Source: Gnetum montanum (Eukaryota > Streptophyta > Gnetopsida > Gnetales > Gnetaceae). Taken from it: DNA of 64,000 nucleotides. A program made the position numbers and the translations under genes. The stretch covers positions 653,799-717,798 of the forward strand of contig MNCI01030039.1 of assembly GCA_015680685.1 (NCBI GenBank). The letters run 5' to 3'. Below are positions 36,760-47,960 of the stretch, one piece after another (within the stretch, counting starts at the first letter, position 1; each line of letters starts with the position of its first letter). The notes under the pieces are model-generated. The model ran no database searches and was not told the origin of the DNA. It worked only from the letters and a program-made list of their open reading frames with translations.

Positions 36760-38482
36760 AACAAGTGGAAAAGTTTGTTTTAATGATGATTGACTTGATA
36801 AAGGTGGAATTAGGTGGATGTAATGAGGTAGCACCAGTAAGAGGTACAACTTGATCTTGGATCTATGAAAAGGGTAAAGATGTTGTGCATTAAAATTATC
36901 TTGTGATTTCACATGGTAATATGTCCTATGTTTAAGAGGAGAGAGGTTCTATCCCTTTTATTTCTTTTCCATGCTTTCATTTCACTTGCTCTATGTTTAC
37001 CTCATCATATGCCATGTCTCAGGTACCCTAAAGGGAGAAGTTGCCATGAAATTATTGAAAATAAGGCATCCTCATTAAATCATTTAAGATGCAAATGGAT
37101 GCCTTGATAGTCAATTATTTAGGGACATAATAAATAGATCTTACTTGAGAAGTATCCACTTGGATAATTTTTGGTGTAAAAACCAAGAATATCCTAATGT
37201 CCATTCTTGAGTTTGTTCCCATTTCATCAATTTCAATGAGTTTTAAGTGATTATATATATATATATATATATACTCTATGATTTCTTGTTGGAGTTCTCT
37301 TAATTCTATTTTGGCATGTTCAAATTTTTATTTGGGAATTCCAATTACTCAGAATTTTTCTTCTGTTTGTAAAACCTCTTTAGCCACACCTAGAAACATT
37401 TTAAAAATAAATTTTGTAATAGAAAATGATAAATTTTACAAAGCAATGCCATAGACAATGCATAGGATATACTTTGAGTCAACACTACCCAAAAACTAAA
37501 TCTACATATATACACCCATGCAACATAGTTCATTTTTTGCAATTTCTTTTAAATGAAAATAGAATTAATGATGTTTGGACTTGTTTACTTTTAAGTATTA
37601 TATTGTTAGCTTTTAAAATATATAATCATAATAAAATATTTGCATAATCCATAATCCATGTACACTTTCATTAATATGATATTAAAACTTATATAAAGCA
37701 AATTTAATGCTAGTTGTAAATTACTTTTTGGTAGTATAGAACTCTAATTTCACCTAGGTTTGCTACTCATAAGATACGAAGTTTCTCAAAAAAAAAAAAA
37801 AAAGGTTATATCCATTATACAAATTATGCTATAATAAATTATGTACACATCATAATTTTATTAGTACTTTTTACTAAGGAAGCGTTTAAGTAGATGGTTG
37901 AAGAGTTTGAACACACCATCACGTTGGATTGGAAAATGTCTGAAACTCTGGAAATTTCGTGAAACAATAATACGTTTGTGCTAACCCATCCATGACGATG
38001 AAACGCGTAAATAATTCATTGGAAGGGAACGGACTGCACTCATTTGGCAGATGTTTTACACCACCCTGCCAAATGAGTCCAAATGTCACCTCTGTGCCGT
38101 TCAATGATTTTCTTGACTTGACTCTGTACCGTAGGATGATGCATATATTTCACGAAAACCCGCTGTGTTGACAGCAGAAACTGACTTTACCCATAAATGT
38201 CCAAAACAAGTCACCAAATGTAAGAAGATTATAGGAATGCCAATCTGAAAGGAAAACGAGAATAACAGAAGTCCAAAAGAATTTAAGCCGATTTCTGGTC
38301 CACCAGATAAAGAAAAGCTTTAAGCTAATACATTATTTAACTGTTGCACAAAAATTTATTTTGAAAAGCCAATGTCCAGTCAAATGACTAAACATGGGCA
38401 GAGAGGTTTAAATTGATCTCAACATCAACAGCAATTATGTATTATTACACCTCCCTGCCTCCCGTGCCTCTGCAGCATCACA
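36760..38482. other. Intergenic sequence upstream of the receptor-kinase pseudogene
   Basis: No reading frame with recognisable domains. The last few hundred bases (38000-38480) have more balanced composition than the AT-rich DNA before them and probably hold the old promoter and 5' leader. I cannot point to a convincing TATA box. A 15-base A run lies at about 37790. Confidence 0.45.
37252..37273. repeat. (AT)n microsatellite
   Basis: Eleven uninterrupted TA/AT dinucleotides. Confidence 0.95.
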
Positions 38483-39438
38483 ATGGCCTCCTCCTGCTCT
38501 GCTGCTCTTCCTTTTCGCCTTCTGCTTCTGCTTTGTTTGTTCTTCTCCTTTTTCTTTGTTGCTCTTGTTAAAGCTCGCACAAATCATGATGGAGCTTTGA
38601 ATGATATGAGAGCTCTCATTCAATTCAAGAAGTGCATCACCAGCGATCCACTCTCTCTTCTCCATGATTGGAACGATCACGATGCCAACGCATGCAATTG
38701 GACTGGAATCAGCTGCTCCACCAAACATCATGGCCGAGTTGTGGAGATATCTCTGGAAAATGCCACGTTGTGGGGATCCGTGTCTCCTCACCTCTCCAAC
38801 TTATCATTCCTGCAGGTACTTGATATTTCCAACAACGGTTTGTCTGGTACGATCCCATCATCCCTGGGCACTTTGCATAGGCTTAAACAATTGAATCTAT
38901 GTGAAAATGAATTTGAAGGTGAGATTCCTTATCAGATAGGAAACCTTTCTTCAATGCAATTTCTTGTTCTGTGTGCAAATTCCTTGGTTGGTGACATTCC
39001 TCAGTCATTTGCAACACTCCAAAACCTTAAGCACTTCAATATTGACGAAAATCAGTTGAATGGACAAATCCCTTCGTGGCAGGGAGCACTCCACAAACTT
39101 GAATTTCTTGAGCTTGGTGATAACAACATTGACGGCATCATTCCTCCTCAACTGGGCAACCTTTCTTTCTTGCAACATCTTAGTCTTGCTTATAATCATC
39201 TGAAGGGTTTCATTCCTTGTACACTTGCCAGTCTCTACCGTCTCACTGAATTTTACCTTTTACAAAACAGTCTGAGTGGAACCATTCCCCCCTGTTTACA
39301 CAACCTCACTGCTCTTACAAACTTAGGTTTGGAAGATGTTTTGGCCTGAAAGCTTGTCTACCGTCTCTTACTCAAAAACACAAGTCTCATTTGAACAAAA
39401 ACAGTATTCTGAAAATCGTGCTTGGCATTCTAGGTGGC
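38483..39438 (+). pseudogene. LRR receptor-like kinase (class XII type), ectodomain part
   Basis: Encodes the extracellular half of a plant LRR receptor kinase of the FLS2/EFR/Xa21 group, which senses ligands at the plasma membrane. ATG 38483 is followed by a clear signal peptide (a Leu/Phe-rich core, residues 9-28). Next come an LRRNT_2 domain ending in ACNWTGISC and seven LRRs of the L..L..L.L..N.L.G.IP type (residues about 103-270), with an eighth begun. The frame ends at TGA 39347-39349. A different frame continues from about 39330 into the basic juxtamembrane stretch and ILKIVLGILGG, the start of the transmembrane helix at 39406. Known relatives have about 20 or more LRRs, so an internal deletion with frameshift near 39330 is likely. 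The helix is then cut by a Copia element. Confidence 0.85.
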
Positions 39439-39443
39439 CTTCT
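39439..39443. repeat. Target-site duplication of the Copia element, left (CTTCT)
   Basis: Repeated exactly at 44200-44204. It lies in the codons for the transmembrane segment. Confidence 0.9.
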
Positions 39444-39819
39444 TGTTGGCCATGGTTACCATAAAAAGAATAAGATCACAGCAATGAATTAGTAGTTGAT
39501 TATTCATGAACTACACTTTCCATTTGTATCATCCGTTAGTTTTAGAATTTTCCCTAAAGATGACATAAGACTTCTAAACTTGTTGTGAAGATCCATCTCA
39601 CTTAATTCTAGATGTTTCCAATTTTGTAACCCTAGATGTGGCTATTTAAGTTTGTCTTGGGATCAATCATATACACAAGAGTTGAGAGTTGGATGTCTGT
39701 AATTTTCGAGAAATAAAATAAAGTTTGTTGTTATTATTTTTGGTTTTCTACAATTGCTTGTGGTTCAATTGCTCTTTATTTTCATCTCATTTCATATTTT
39801 GCTGCCAGATCTACTAACA
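39444..39819 (+). repeat. 5' LTR of the Copia element
   Basis: 376 bp, TGTTGGCCATGG...CTACTAACA. It contains a TATTTAAG promoter-like box near 39642. Confidence 0.9.
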
Positions 39820-39820
39820 A

Positions 39821-39833
39821 TGGTATCGAAGCT
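39821..39833 (+). other. Primer-binding site of the Copia element
   Basis: TGGTATCGAAGCT resembles TGGTATCAGAGC, the usual plant Copia site complementary to initiator tRNA-Met. It starts one base after the LTR. Confidence 0.75.
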
Positions 39834-39887
39834 CTCAGGTTCATAGTCTGTCAAAGTGTTGCAGATCGTGCATACAAATTTTACAAA

Positions 39888-42800
39888 ATGGCTGGCAAAT
39901 ACGAAATAGAGAAGTGCTTTTGGAGAAAGGCCGCGAGAAGTCACGGATGACGGCAAGTGGAATGAAATGGATGGAAATGCTATTGCTAATTTACACTTAG
40001 CACTAGCAGATGGAGTTCTTTCAAGTATTGCAGAAAAGAAGACAGCAAAGAAAATATGGGACACTCTAACGAAGCTGTATAAGGCTAAATCACTCTACAA
40101 CAATATCTTCTTGAAGAGAAAACTTTATACTCTTTGTGTGGTAGAAACCTCATCGGTAATTGGTAACTGACCATATCAACACCCTAAATACTTTATTTGC
40201 TCAACTCACATCGTTGGGCTATAAAGTAGATGCAGGTGAATGTGCAAAAATTCTACTTCAAAGTCTACCTAATTCATATGATCAACCCATCATCAACTTG
40301 ACCAACAATGTCTTTATGGATGATCTTGTCTTCGACAAGGTTGCAGCTACGGTTCTTGAAGAAGAAAGTCGATGCAAGAACAAGGAAGATAGGTTGGCAA
40401 ACAAGGTGGAGGCCTTAACAATGATGAGAGGGAGATCCATGGAACTTGATTCCAATTGGAACCAAATTCATGGTAGATCCAAGTCAAGAAGTAGAAGGAG
40501 AAACATCAATTACTACAACTATGGCAAGAGAGGACACCTAAAGAAGGAGTGTTGGAAAAAGAAGAGTAATGAAAAGAATCCTCAAGGGAATGTGGCAAGT
40601 ACCTCATATGACAGTGATGTTCTATACAATGAGGCAACTATCGCTGAAGGTAGACAGAAGCTCATTGATGCTTGGATCTTAGATCAAGGAGCAACATGGC
40701 ACATGACCTCTCGGAGAGAATGGTTTTATCACTACAAACCAATCTCAAAAAGATCTGTGTACATGGGAAATGATCATGCTTTGAAAATCACTGGTATTGG
40801 TACTCTCAAGATAAAGATGTATGATAGCACTATTTGCACCATACAAGAGGTACAACATGTGGAGGGCTGAAAAAAAATCTACTGTCTTTAGGACAACTAG
40901 ATGATCTTAGGTGCAAAACTCATATAGAGAATGGGATCCTGAAGATTACCAAAGGTGCGTTTGTGGTAATGAAGGCAGAAAAGGTTGCTACAAATCTGTA
41001 CATGCTTATGAGGAACACACATCAAGTGGGAAAGTCTTTTGTTGCATCAACTAGTTTGGAAGAAGAATCGATGATGTTGTGGCATCGAAAGCTTGGTCAT
41101 ATGTTAGAACAAGGTTTGCAGATTCTCTCTAAACAGAGACTTCTTCCTGGGCTCAATTCGGTATGTTTACCATTTTGTGAGCATTGTGTTACTAGTAAGC
41201 AACATAGATTAAAGTTTAGCACATCAACAGCTAAGAGTAGAGGCATCTTGGACTTGCTACACTCTGATGTTTGGCAAGCACCAGTGACTTCCCTAGGAGG
41301 AGAAAAATACTTTGTATCTTTCATTGATGATTTCTCCAGGAGATGTTAGGTGTATCCAACCAAAAGAAAGGCAGATGTCTTTTCAGTCTTCAAAGTTTTT
41401 AGAGTGCAAGTAGAACTTGAGTCTAAATAAAGGACCAAGTGTCTAAGGACAGATAATGGAGGAGAATATAAAACTGATGAATTTAATGTATTTTGTCAGC
41501 AAGAAGACATCAAGAGGAAATTCATAGTGGCACACACTCCTCAACAAAATGGAGTGGCAGAATGGATGAATAGAACCTTGTTGGAAAAAACAAGATCAAT
41601 GTTGAAGGCTGCAAATCTAACCAAGTCATTTTGGGTAGAAGTAGTTAATATGGCCTGCTATTTAATCAATCGGTCTCCATCAACTATGATTGATCTAAAA
41701 ACACCAATAGAAATGTGGACTGGTAAGCTAGCTATTTATTCTCATCTCCATACATTTGGAAGTTCTGTGTATGTGATGTACAATGAACAAGAAAGATCAA
41801 AGTTGGAGCCAAAGTCCAAGAAATGTATCTTCTTAGGGTATGTTGATGGAGTTAAGGGGTATCGACTGTGGGGTCCCACTACCCGCAAGGTTGTCATCAA
41901 CAGAGATGACATATTTGTAGAAGATAAAATGCAAGAGAAGGGAGATGCTAGCACTTCAAAGGAGAATTCAGAGACTACTAAAATTCAGGTAGAAGATAAG
42001 ACAAAAGCTGAAGATCCAGTTACTGTTCAAGCAACATCAATGTATGAAGAGAAAGAACCAGTCAAGTTTGAAGCTTATGAAGTTCGTCGGTCATCTCGGG
42101 TAAAAAGATCACCAACTTGGCACTCAGATTATGTTACTAAAAGTAATGTTACATACTACCTTTTAACAGAGGATGGAGAGCCCTCAACTTTACATGAGGC
42201 TCTCAAAAGTCTAGATGTGTCTTTGTGGATGGTAGTAATGCAAGAGGAGATTGAAGCTTTACACAAAAACAAGACATGGAATCTTGTTACACTACCACAA
42301 GGAAGAAAGGCTATTGGAAACAAATGGATCTACAAGATCAAAGATGATAGTAATGACCAAGTGGAGCAATATCGTGCAAGATTGGTGGTAAAGGGATACG
42401 GTCAAAAAGAAGGAATTGACTTCAACAAGATATTTTCTCATGTGGTTAGACTTACAATAGTCAGAGTAGTCCTAGCAATGTGTGCTACATTTGACCTTCA
42501 TCTAGAACAACTAGATGTGAAAACTACTTTTCTGCATGGAGATCTTGATGAAGAGATTTATATGCTCCAACCAAAAGGTTTTGCAGAAGAAGGCAAAGAG
42601 AAGTTGGTTTGCAGGTTGAACAAATCTCTATACAGTCTCAAACAGGTGCCAAGGTGTTGGTACAAGAGATTTGACTCGTATATCATGAGCCTTGGGTACA
42701 ATAGACTCAGTGCAGACCCTTGTACATATTTCAAGTGGTTTGATGAAGATTTCATCATTTTGCTATTATATGTGGATGACATGTTGGTTGTAGGTCCCAA

Positions 42801-43743
42801 CAAAGAGCAAATCCAAGAATTGAAGGCACAGTTGGCTAGAGAATTTGATATGAAAGACTTGGGACCAGTAAACAAGATTCTAGGGATGCAAATTCACCAA
42901 GATAGAAATAACAAGAAGATTTGGCTTTCTTAGAAAAATTACTTGGGTAAGATCTTGCGATGCTTCAACATGCAAGATTGTAAGCCAATTTCTACCCCAC
43001 TTCCTATTAATTTCAAATTATCTTCTGAGATGTGTCCTAGAAATGAAGTAGAGAGGAATGAGATGTCTCGCGTACCATATGCATTAGTAGTGGGAAGTCT
43101 AATGTTTGCTATGATTTGTACAAGACCAAACATTGCACAAGCAGTGGGAGCAATCAGTCGGTACATGGCAAATCTTGGACAAGAGCATTGGAGTACTGTT
43201 AAGAGAATCCTAAGATACATTAAGGGTACCTCAGATGGTGCATTATGTTATGGAGGATCTGAATTTACTATTAAAGGTTATGTGGATTTAGATTTTTCAA
43301 GTGATCTAGATAAAAGAAAATCTACTACACGTTATGTGTTTACACTTGCAGGATGAGCTATAAGCTGGGTATCAAGATTGCAAACAGTAGTAGCATTATC
43401 TACAATAGAAGTAGAATACATAGCAGCTACTCAAGCTTGCAAGGAAGCAATTTGGATTCAAAGGTTGTCAGAGGAGCTTGGACACAAACAACAGACGATT
43501 CCTTTGTTTTGTGATAATCAAAGCACCTTACATATTGCAAAGAATCCAGCCTTTCATTCAAGGACAAAACACATAGGCATACAATTTCACTATGTTCGTA
43601 AAGTAGTAGAAGATGGAAGTGTGGATATGCATAGGATACACACCAAGGATAATCTTGCAGATGTTCTGACCAAGCCGATTAACATGGACAAGTTTGACTG
43701 GAGTAGATCCTCATATGGCCTAGCAATAACATCAACAACATAG
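39888..43743 (+). pseudogene. Copia polyprotein, broken
   Basis: Gag starts at ATG 39888 (MAGKYEIEK) but is frameshifted at once. The UBN2/gag region continues at 39967-40440. The zinc knuckle near 40510 reads YYNYGKRGHLKKEC, with both leading Cys changed to Tyr. Protease: WILDQGATWHMTS near 40675, the usual DSGA being DQGA. The pre-integrase region (MLWHRKLGH, 41070) and integrase core (DVWQAP near 41265, DNGGEY near 41455, HTPQQNGVAEWMNRTL near 41535) follow. RT: FLHGDLDEEIYM near 42530 and LLYVDDM near 42765, an intact YVDD box. RNase H: VEYIAATQACKEAIW near 43410. Stops or shifts occur near 39940, 40168, 40868, 41347, 41428, 42931 and 43354. Confidence 0.88.
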
Positions 43744-43811
43744 AATAGCAAGGTAGAAAGGATGGTGTGGAGATATGATTGATACTCAATTAAAATCTCC
43801 AAGTGGGATAT

Positions 43812-44199
43812 TGTTGACCATGGTTACCATAAAAAAATAACTGTGAAGCAGTAGATCACAGCAATGAATTAGCAGTTGATTATTCATGAACTACACTTTC
43901 CGTTTTTATCGTCCAATAGTTTTAGAATTTTCCCTAAAGATGACATAAGACTTCTAAACATGTTGTGAAGATCTATCTCAGTTAATTTTAGATGTTTCCA
44001 ATTTTGTAACCTAAGATGTGGCTATTTAAGTCTATCCTGGGATCGGTCATATACACAAGAGTTGAGAGTTGAATGTCTATAATTTCCGAGAAATACAATA
44101 AAGCTTACTATTATTATTTTTGGTTTTCTGCAATTGTGTGTGGTTCAATTGCTCTTTATTTTCATATCATTTCATATTTTGCTGCCAGATTTGCTAGCA
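43812..44199 (+). repeat. 3' LTR of the Copia element
   Basis: 388 bp. It differs from the 5' LTR by a short insertion (CTGTGAAGCAGT near 43842) and scattered substitutions. The purine tract AAGTGGGATAT precedes it. Confidence 0.9.
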
Positions 44200-44204
44200 C
44201 TTCT
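44200..44204. repeat. Target-site duplication of the Copia element, right (CTTCT)
   Basis: Exact match to 39439-39443. Confidence 0.9.
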
Positions 44205-45439
44205 GTTGCTATTTGTTGCAGTGATTTCATTCATTATTAGAAGAACCAAAACATCCAAAGGGCAAACTCTATGGGTAAGTGAGAAATTCCTAAAGATATC
44301 TATCCAAGAACTTCAAAGGACAACAGAAAATTTCAGTGCTTCAAACTTGGTAGGTGAAGGAAGCCATGGAAAGGTCTATAGAGGTGTATTAAGCTCAGGC
44401 ATGGTAGTTTCTGTAAAATGTTTCTCTTCTACAGAGCAACACGGAACTATGAATAACTTCAAAAAGGAATGTCGTGCTTTGAGGAAAGTAAAGCATCGCA
44501 ACATTTTGAAGATTATTACTGTGGTATGGTCTAATGAATTAAAAGCTCTGGTTATGCCTTTCCTGACTAATGGCAATCTCCATTCTCTTCTTCACAGCAC
44601 AGAAGATGGTCAGTTGATCTCGTTGAAGTTGGCAATGAGAGTGAAAATACTCATAGAGTTAGCAAGGGGACTTGCCTATTTGCATCATGATTGTGATTTT
44701 CAAGTCATCCACTATGACATCGAATCAGAGAATGTATTATTAGATGACGATATGACTATCAAGCTTTTTGAGTTTGGAATATCTCACCTCATTGGAGATT
44801 TTGATGGTTCAACAACATCATCTTCTCTTGTTGTGAAAGGTTCTATTGGTTATATTGCTCTAGGTATGTGCATTTTATTGTTTTCTTTTTTAGAACATCT
44901 ATATTTTTTGGTTGATGATAAAGTGCGTAGGATAAATTTTAAATAATGATTTTTTAGAGTATGGGATTGGAAAAAGAGTTTTTGTCAAAGGTGATGTATA
45001 CAGCTCTGGATTTTTTACTTTAGAAGTGATCACAAGATTGAAGCCCACACATGAAAAGTTTTCAGGAGATGTCACATTACCATTGTGGATCTCTAGGGCC
45101 TTGAAAGGAAAATCAAGGGATGAAAGAGAAGAAATAGTTAAAGATATAATAAAGATAGCAGACCAAGATGGAGGTAGAATTGAGATGGATAAAGATGTTG
45201 AAATGTCAGCAGTGGAAAGCATTTTAATGGTAGGTTTAAGATGCACCTGTCAAAATGCCTCCACGAGACCTACTATGAAAGAAGTTGAGCTATTTCTACA
45301 ATCAGTATATCCTTTGGATCTCCAAAATCAAAGGACACTGCCAACAAACCTAGAAGAAGTCATTAGTATTGTAGAATCACAACCCCCTTTGCACTTTAGA
45401 AGGGTAGAAGCTGAAACTTCAACATTTTCTTCTGATTAG
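44205..45439 (+). pseudogene. LRR receptor-like kinase, transmembrane and kinase part
   Basis: Continues the receptor from 39443. The sequence LLLLFVAVISFIIRR completes the helix, with no frame change if the Copia element and one CTTCT are disregarded. The kinase has the glycine loop GEGSHGKVYRG and the VSVK lysine. The catalytic loop reads HYDIESEN instead of HCDLKPSN, so Arg/Cys and the catalytic Lys are lost. DFG reads EFG near 44770, and GYIAP reads GYIAL. An intron at 44864-44957 (94 bp, GT...AG) restores a frame into EYGIGKRVF, the place where class XII receptor kinases carry their intron. Exon 2 ends at TAG 45439. The kinase would be inactive even without the insertion. Confidence 0.85.
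44864..44957 (+). other. Intron in the receptor kinase pseudogene
   Basis: GTATGTGC donor and TTTTTTAG acceptor. Splicing joins ...GYIAL to EYGIG in frame at the activation segment, a conserved intron position in FLS2/EFR/Xa21-like genes. Confidence 0.75.
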
Positions 45440-45852
45440 TGATTTCAGGTAAGTCTTTAGAAATAAAAAAATTGACTTTTGTCTATGTCACTGAGCAAAA
45501 TCATGATATCGTGCCTTAATGATTCTTCCTTATGCTTCCTTATTTGTGCAATTCATTTATTTTTAGCATGTGAATACTTACTATCTATAATACTGGTGAT
45601 GTTGTGTAGGATTTGCTTCACCTTGTAGTGGAAGAATGCACCTTGGTACCAATGCTTCATATGTGTGAATTGTTGCTTTATTTTATAGAAACCAAATCTG
45701 TCACTTTTAATGCTGAAAATAGAAGTAAAGCAAGGATTAACATTTACTTTTAAGTATTTTGAATTATTGTTTAATTGGAAAAGTACACTCAACTAGGCCA
45801 CCTCTACATGTCAATAGAGCAGCCCATGATGCTTGTTCTTCTCTAGCTATGA

Positions 45853-46150
45853 TTCATCAAAGTTTATCATGCTTTGTAATTTTTCCATGGTCATGAATGT
45901 GTATCATGTAAGCTTTCTTCAATATACTATTTATGTTTTGAACTTTGTAAATAGTCACGATCAATGTTAAGAAATAATGCCATTCAACCTCATGATTTAG
46001 GCAACATGTACATATACTAGTTAATTTTCTTTATACAAGATTTCTAATAAATCCTTGTATTGGTGGTGTGGGCTTTGTAGTGCCAAGGGTGAAACCTTTG
46101 GGATAAGATTGATTTGTTCTAAAGTTTTTTTTTTTTTGAATAAACATTTT
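45853..46150. repeat. Direct repeat, copy 1 (about 298 bp)
   Basis: Collinear with 47317-47615, from TTCATCAAAGTTTATCATGC to TAAACATTTT. By eye it is clearly over 80% identical. It could be the ends of a small unrecognised element or a segmental duplication. I find no TG...CA ends or target duplication. Confidence 0.85.
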
Positions 46151-46622
46151 AGAATTAAAACTGTGCAAGCATTTGCTACAAGCTCCATGATCAATTAAAG
46201 ATTTTTTTTCAATCCACTACTCAACTTCTTGGATAATTTAATGTTAGACTTAGTTCTAAGGCAACATCTGCTTCATTCTTGTGGGTAGGGAGGATGTTCA
46301 TTCAACATTTACTTTTTTCATTGAGGGAGGAACTTTCATCAAAATGATAAAACAATTTTGAGTTAAAAATTAAAATCTTTGCATTGCCAATGTCAGTAAT
46401 TAATTCTTTCATTTACAATCATAACAATCATGTTTGTGCTTGGTAGGCTCTAGAATCCACTATAATTGCATTTGACAAAGTCATGCAAAATTTGAAAGAT
46501 TGTCAAATTGTTATCAATTTTTGTGCTTTCCAAACTTTCACATCTAAATTCTACATTTATACTACACTTTCTTGCATCCTCTTCATAGTTCTTTTATTAA
46601 CCCATCATATCAACTCTTAACT

Positions 46623-46773
46623 GAGTTAATATCAATGAATAATGATGGGAAATCTTGGTTCTAAGATACAAGAAAGGCTAGGAACTATTTTTTTTGGAGA
46701 TACTCTTAAGTGAGTTAATACTAATGAATAATGATGGGAAATCCTCGTTTTAAGGAAGAAAGGCTAGGAATTG
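46623..46773. repeat. Two-copy tandem duplication, about 89-bp period
   Basis: GAGTTAATATCAATGAATAA and its near copy begin at 46623 and 46712. Both continue through ATGATGGGAAATC and AGAAAGGCTAGGAA. Confidence 0.85.
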
Positions 46774-47316
46774 CTTTTTCTAGAAAATATTGAAAATAAT
46801 ATTAAAGAGGTTACATGACCTTACAACTAGAGATATTTTGAAGAATTATATGCATGGTTGAGTTAGTTATCAACAATCTGTTAAAATATCAAAAATTATG
46901 GTAGGGTGTTGGAATCCAAAATAAGTAAAACATAGATACACCCCAAGATTTATAAAAGTTTATAACTTAATGCTACCTAGTAGAATTGCACTTATTATTG
47001 ACTTCAACATTCCCATGGTTGGCATAAGGCTATGACTTATAAGTTTCATAGCTAGGTTCACATTGTTATTGGTTTTCAAATGCCTAGTGATGGGGTTATG
47101 CTTATGATATGTTATCCCAAAGTTTTGATTATTAATTTTAAATTTGTAATTCTTATTATGATAATTACTAAACCACATGATCTAATTCTATCATTCTAAG
47201 TTCCTTATCTTTTCCATTTTCTCTTTCTCTATTTAAATGTGCTAATGTACAAAGCCCAAAGTTGTTAACTCATCCTCAAAAAGCTAAGTTTCGACACAAG
47301 CATTTGTTAGGGGAAG

Positions 47317-47615
47317 TTCATCAAAGTTTATCATGCTTTGTAATTTTTCCATGGTAATGAATGTATATCATCTAAGCTTTCTTCAATATACTATTTATGT
47401 TTTGAACTTTGTAAATAGTCATGATCAATGTTAAGAAATAATGTCATTTAGCCTTACAATTTAGGTAGCATGTACATTTATTGGTTGATTTTCTTTATAC
47501 AAGATTTCTAATAAATCTTTGTATTTGTGTCTTAGGCTTTGTAGTGCCAAGGGTGAAATCTTTTGCTTAAGATTGATATGTTCTGAGGTTTTTATTTTCC
47601 CTAAATAAACATTTT
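47317..47615. repeat. Direct repeat, copy 2 (about 299 bp)
   Basis: Partner of 45853-46150. Copy starts are 1464 bp apart. It lies 350 bp upstream of the NLR remnant. Confidence 0.85.
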
Positions 47616-47960
47616 ATTTTTATTGATATATGTATTATAGAAATTAATAAACCCAATGGTAATAACCTAGTTGAAATTTATTTGGTTAATAGAGACCTAA
47701 ATTTTCTTAGGAATATAATAAAATCTCAATTTTAGTTTCATAAAAAGAAAGTTATTTAAAGATCCTTGAGCCGAAATCGTAGCAAAGTATATAGTTCCCA
47801 AAACCTATATGCAAGGCATTATTCAAAACATTTTTGTCATTATTGTCATGAAAATATTCCCTCATACCTTTGAGACATAACAATGGTACCCACCATATAT
47901 AAATGTTTTAAGCATTTTTCTTCATTTGGGTTTACTACAAGAATCCATGGGACAAATCTC

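Larger units (their letters stand above)
39444..44199 (+). mobile_element. Ty1/copia LTR retrotransposon inserted in the receptor kinase
   Basis: LTRs at 39444-39819 and 43812-44199 start TGTTG and end in CA. They flank a gag-protease-integrase-RT-RNase H polyprotein, the order that defines Ty1/copia. The primer site resembles the initiator tRNA-Met complement. About 30 substitutions plus one 12-14 base indel separate the LTRs by eye, roughly 8-9%, so the insertion is old. The polyprotein has several stops. Tork-like lineage is likely from the RT/RNase H sequence style, but unproven. Confidence 0.92.
45440..47960. other. Non-coding spacer with repeats
   Basis: AT-rich, with no gene. It holds a pair of about 298-bp direct repeats (45853-46150 and 47317-47615) and a local tandem duplication (46623-46773). 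Confidence 0.55.

Noticed and set aside
38435-38791. Antisense frame over the receptor kinase start
   Set aside because: The plus-strand frame has a signal peptide and LRRs. The antisense frame has no domain and is a shadow.
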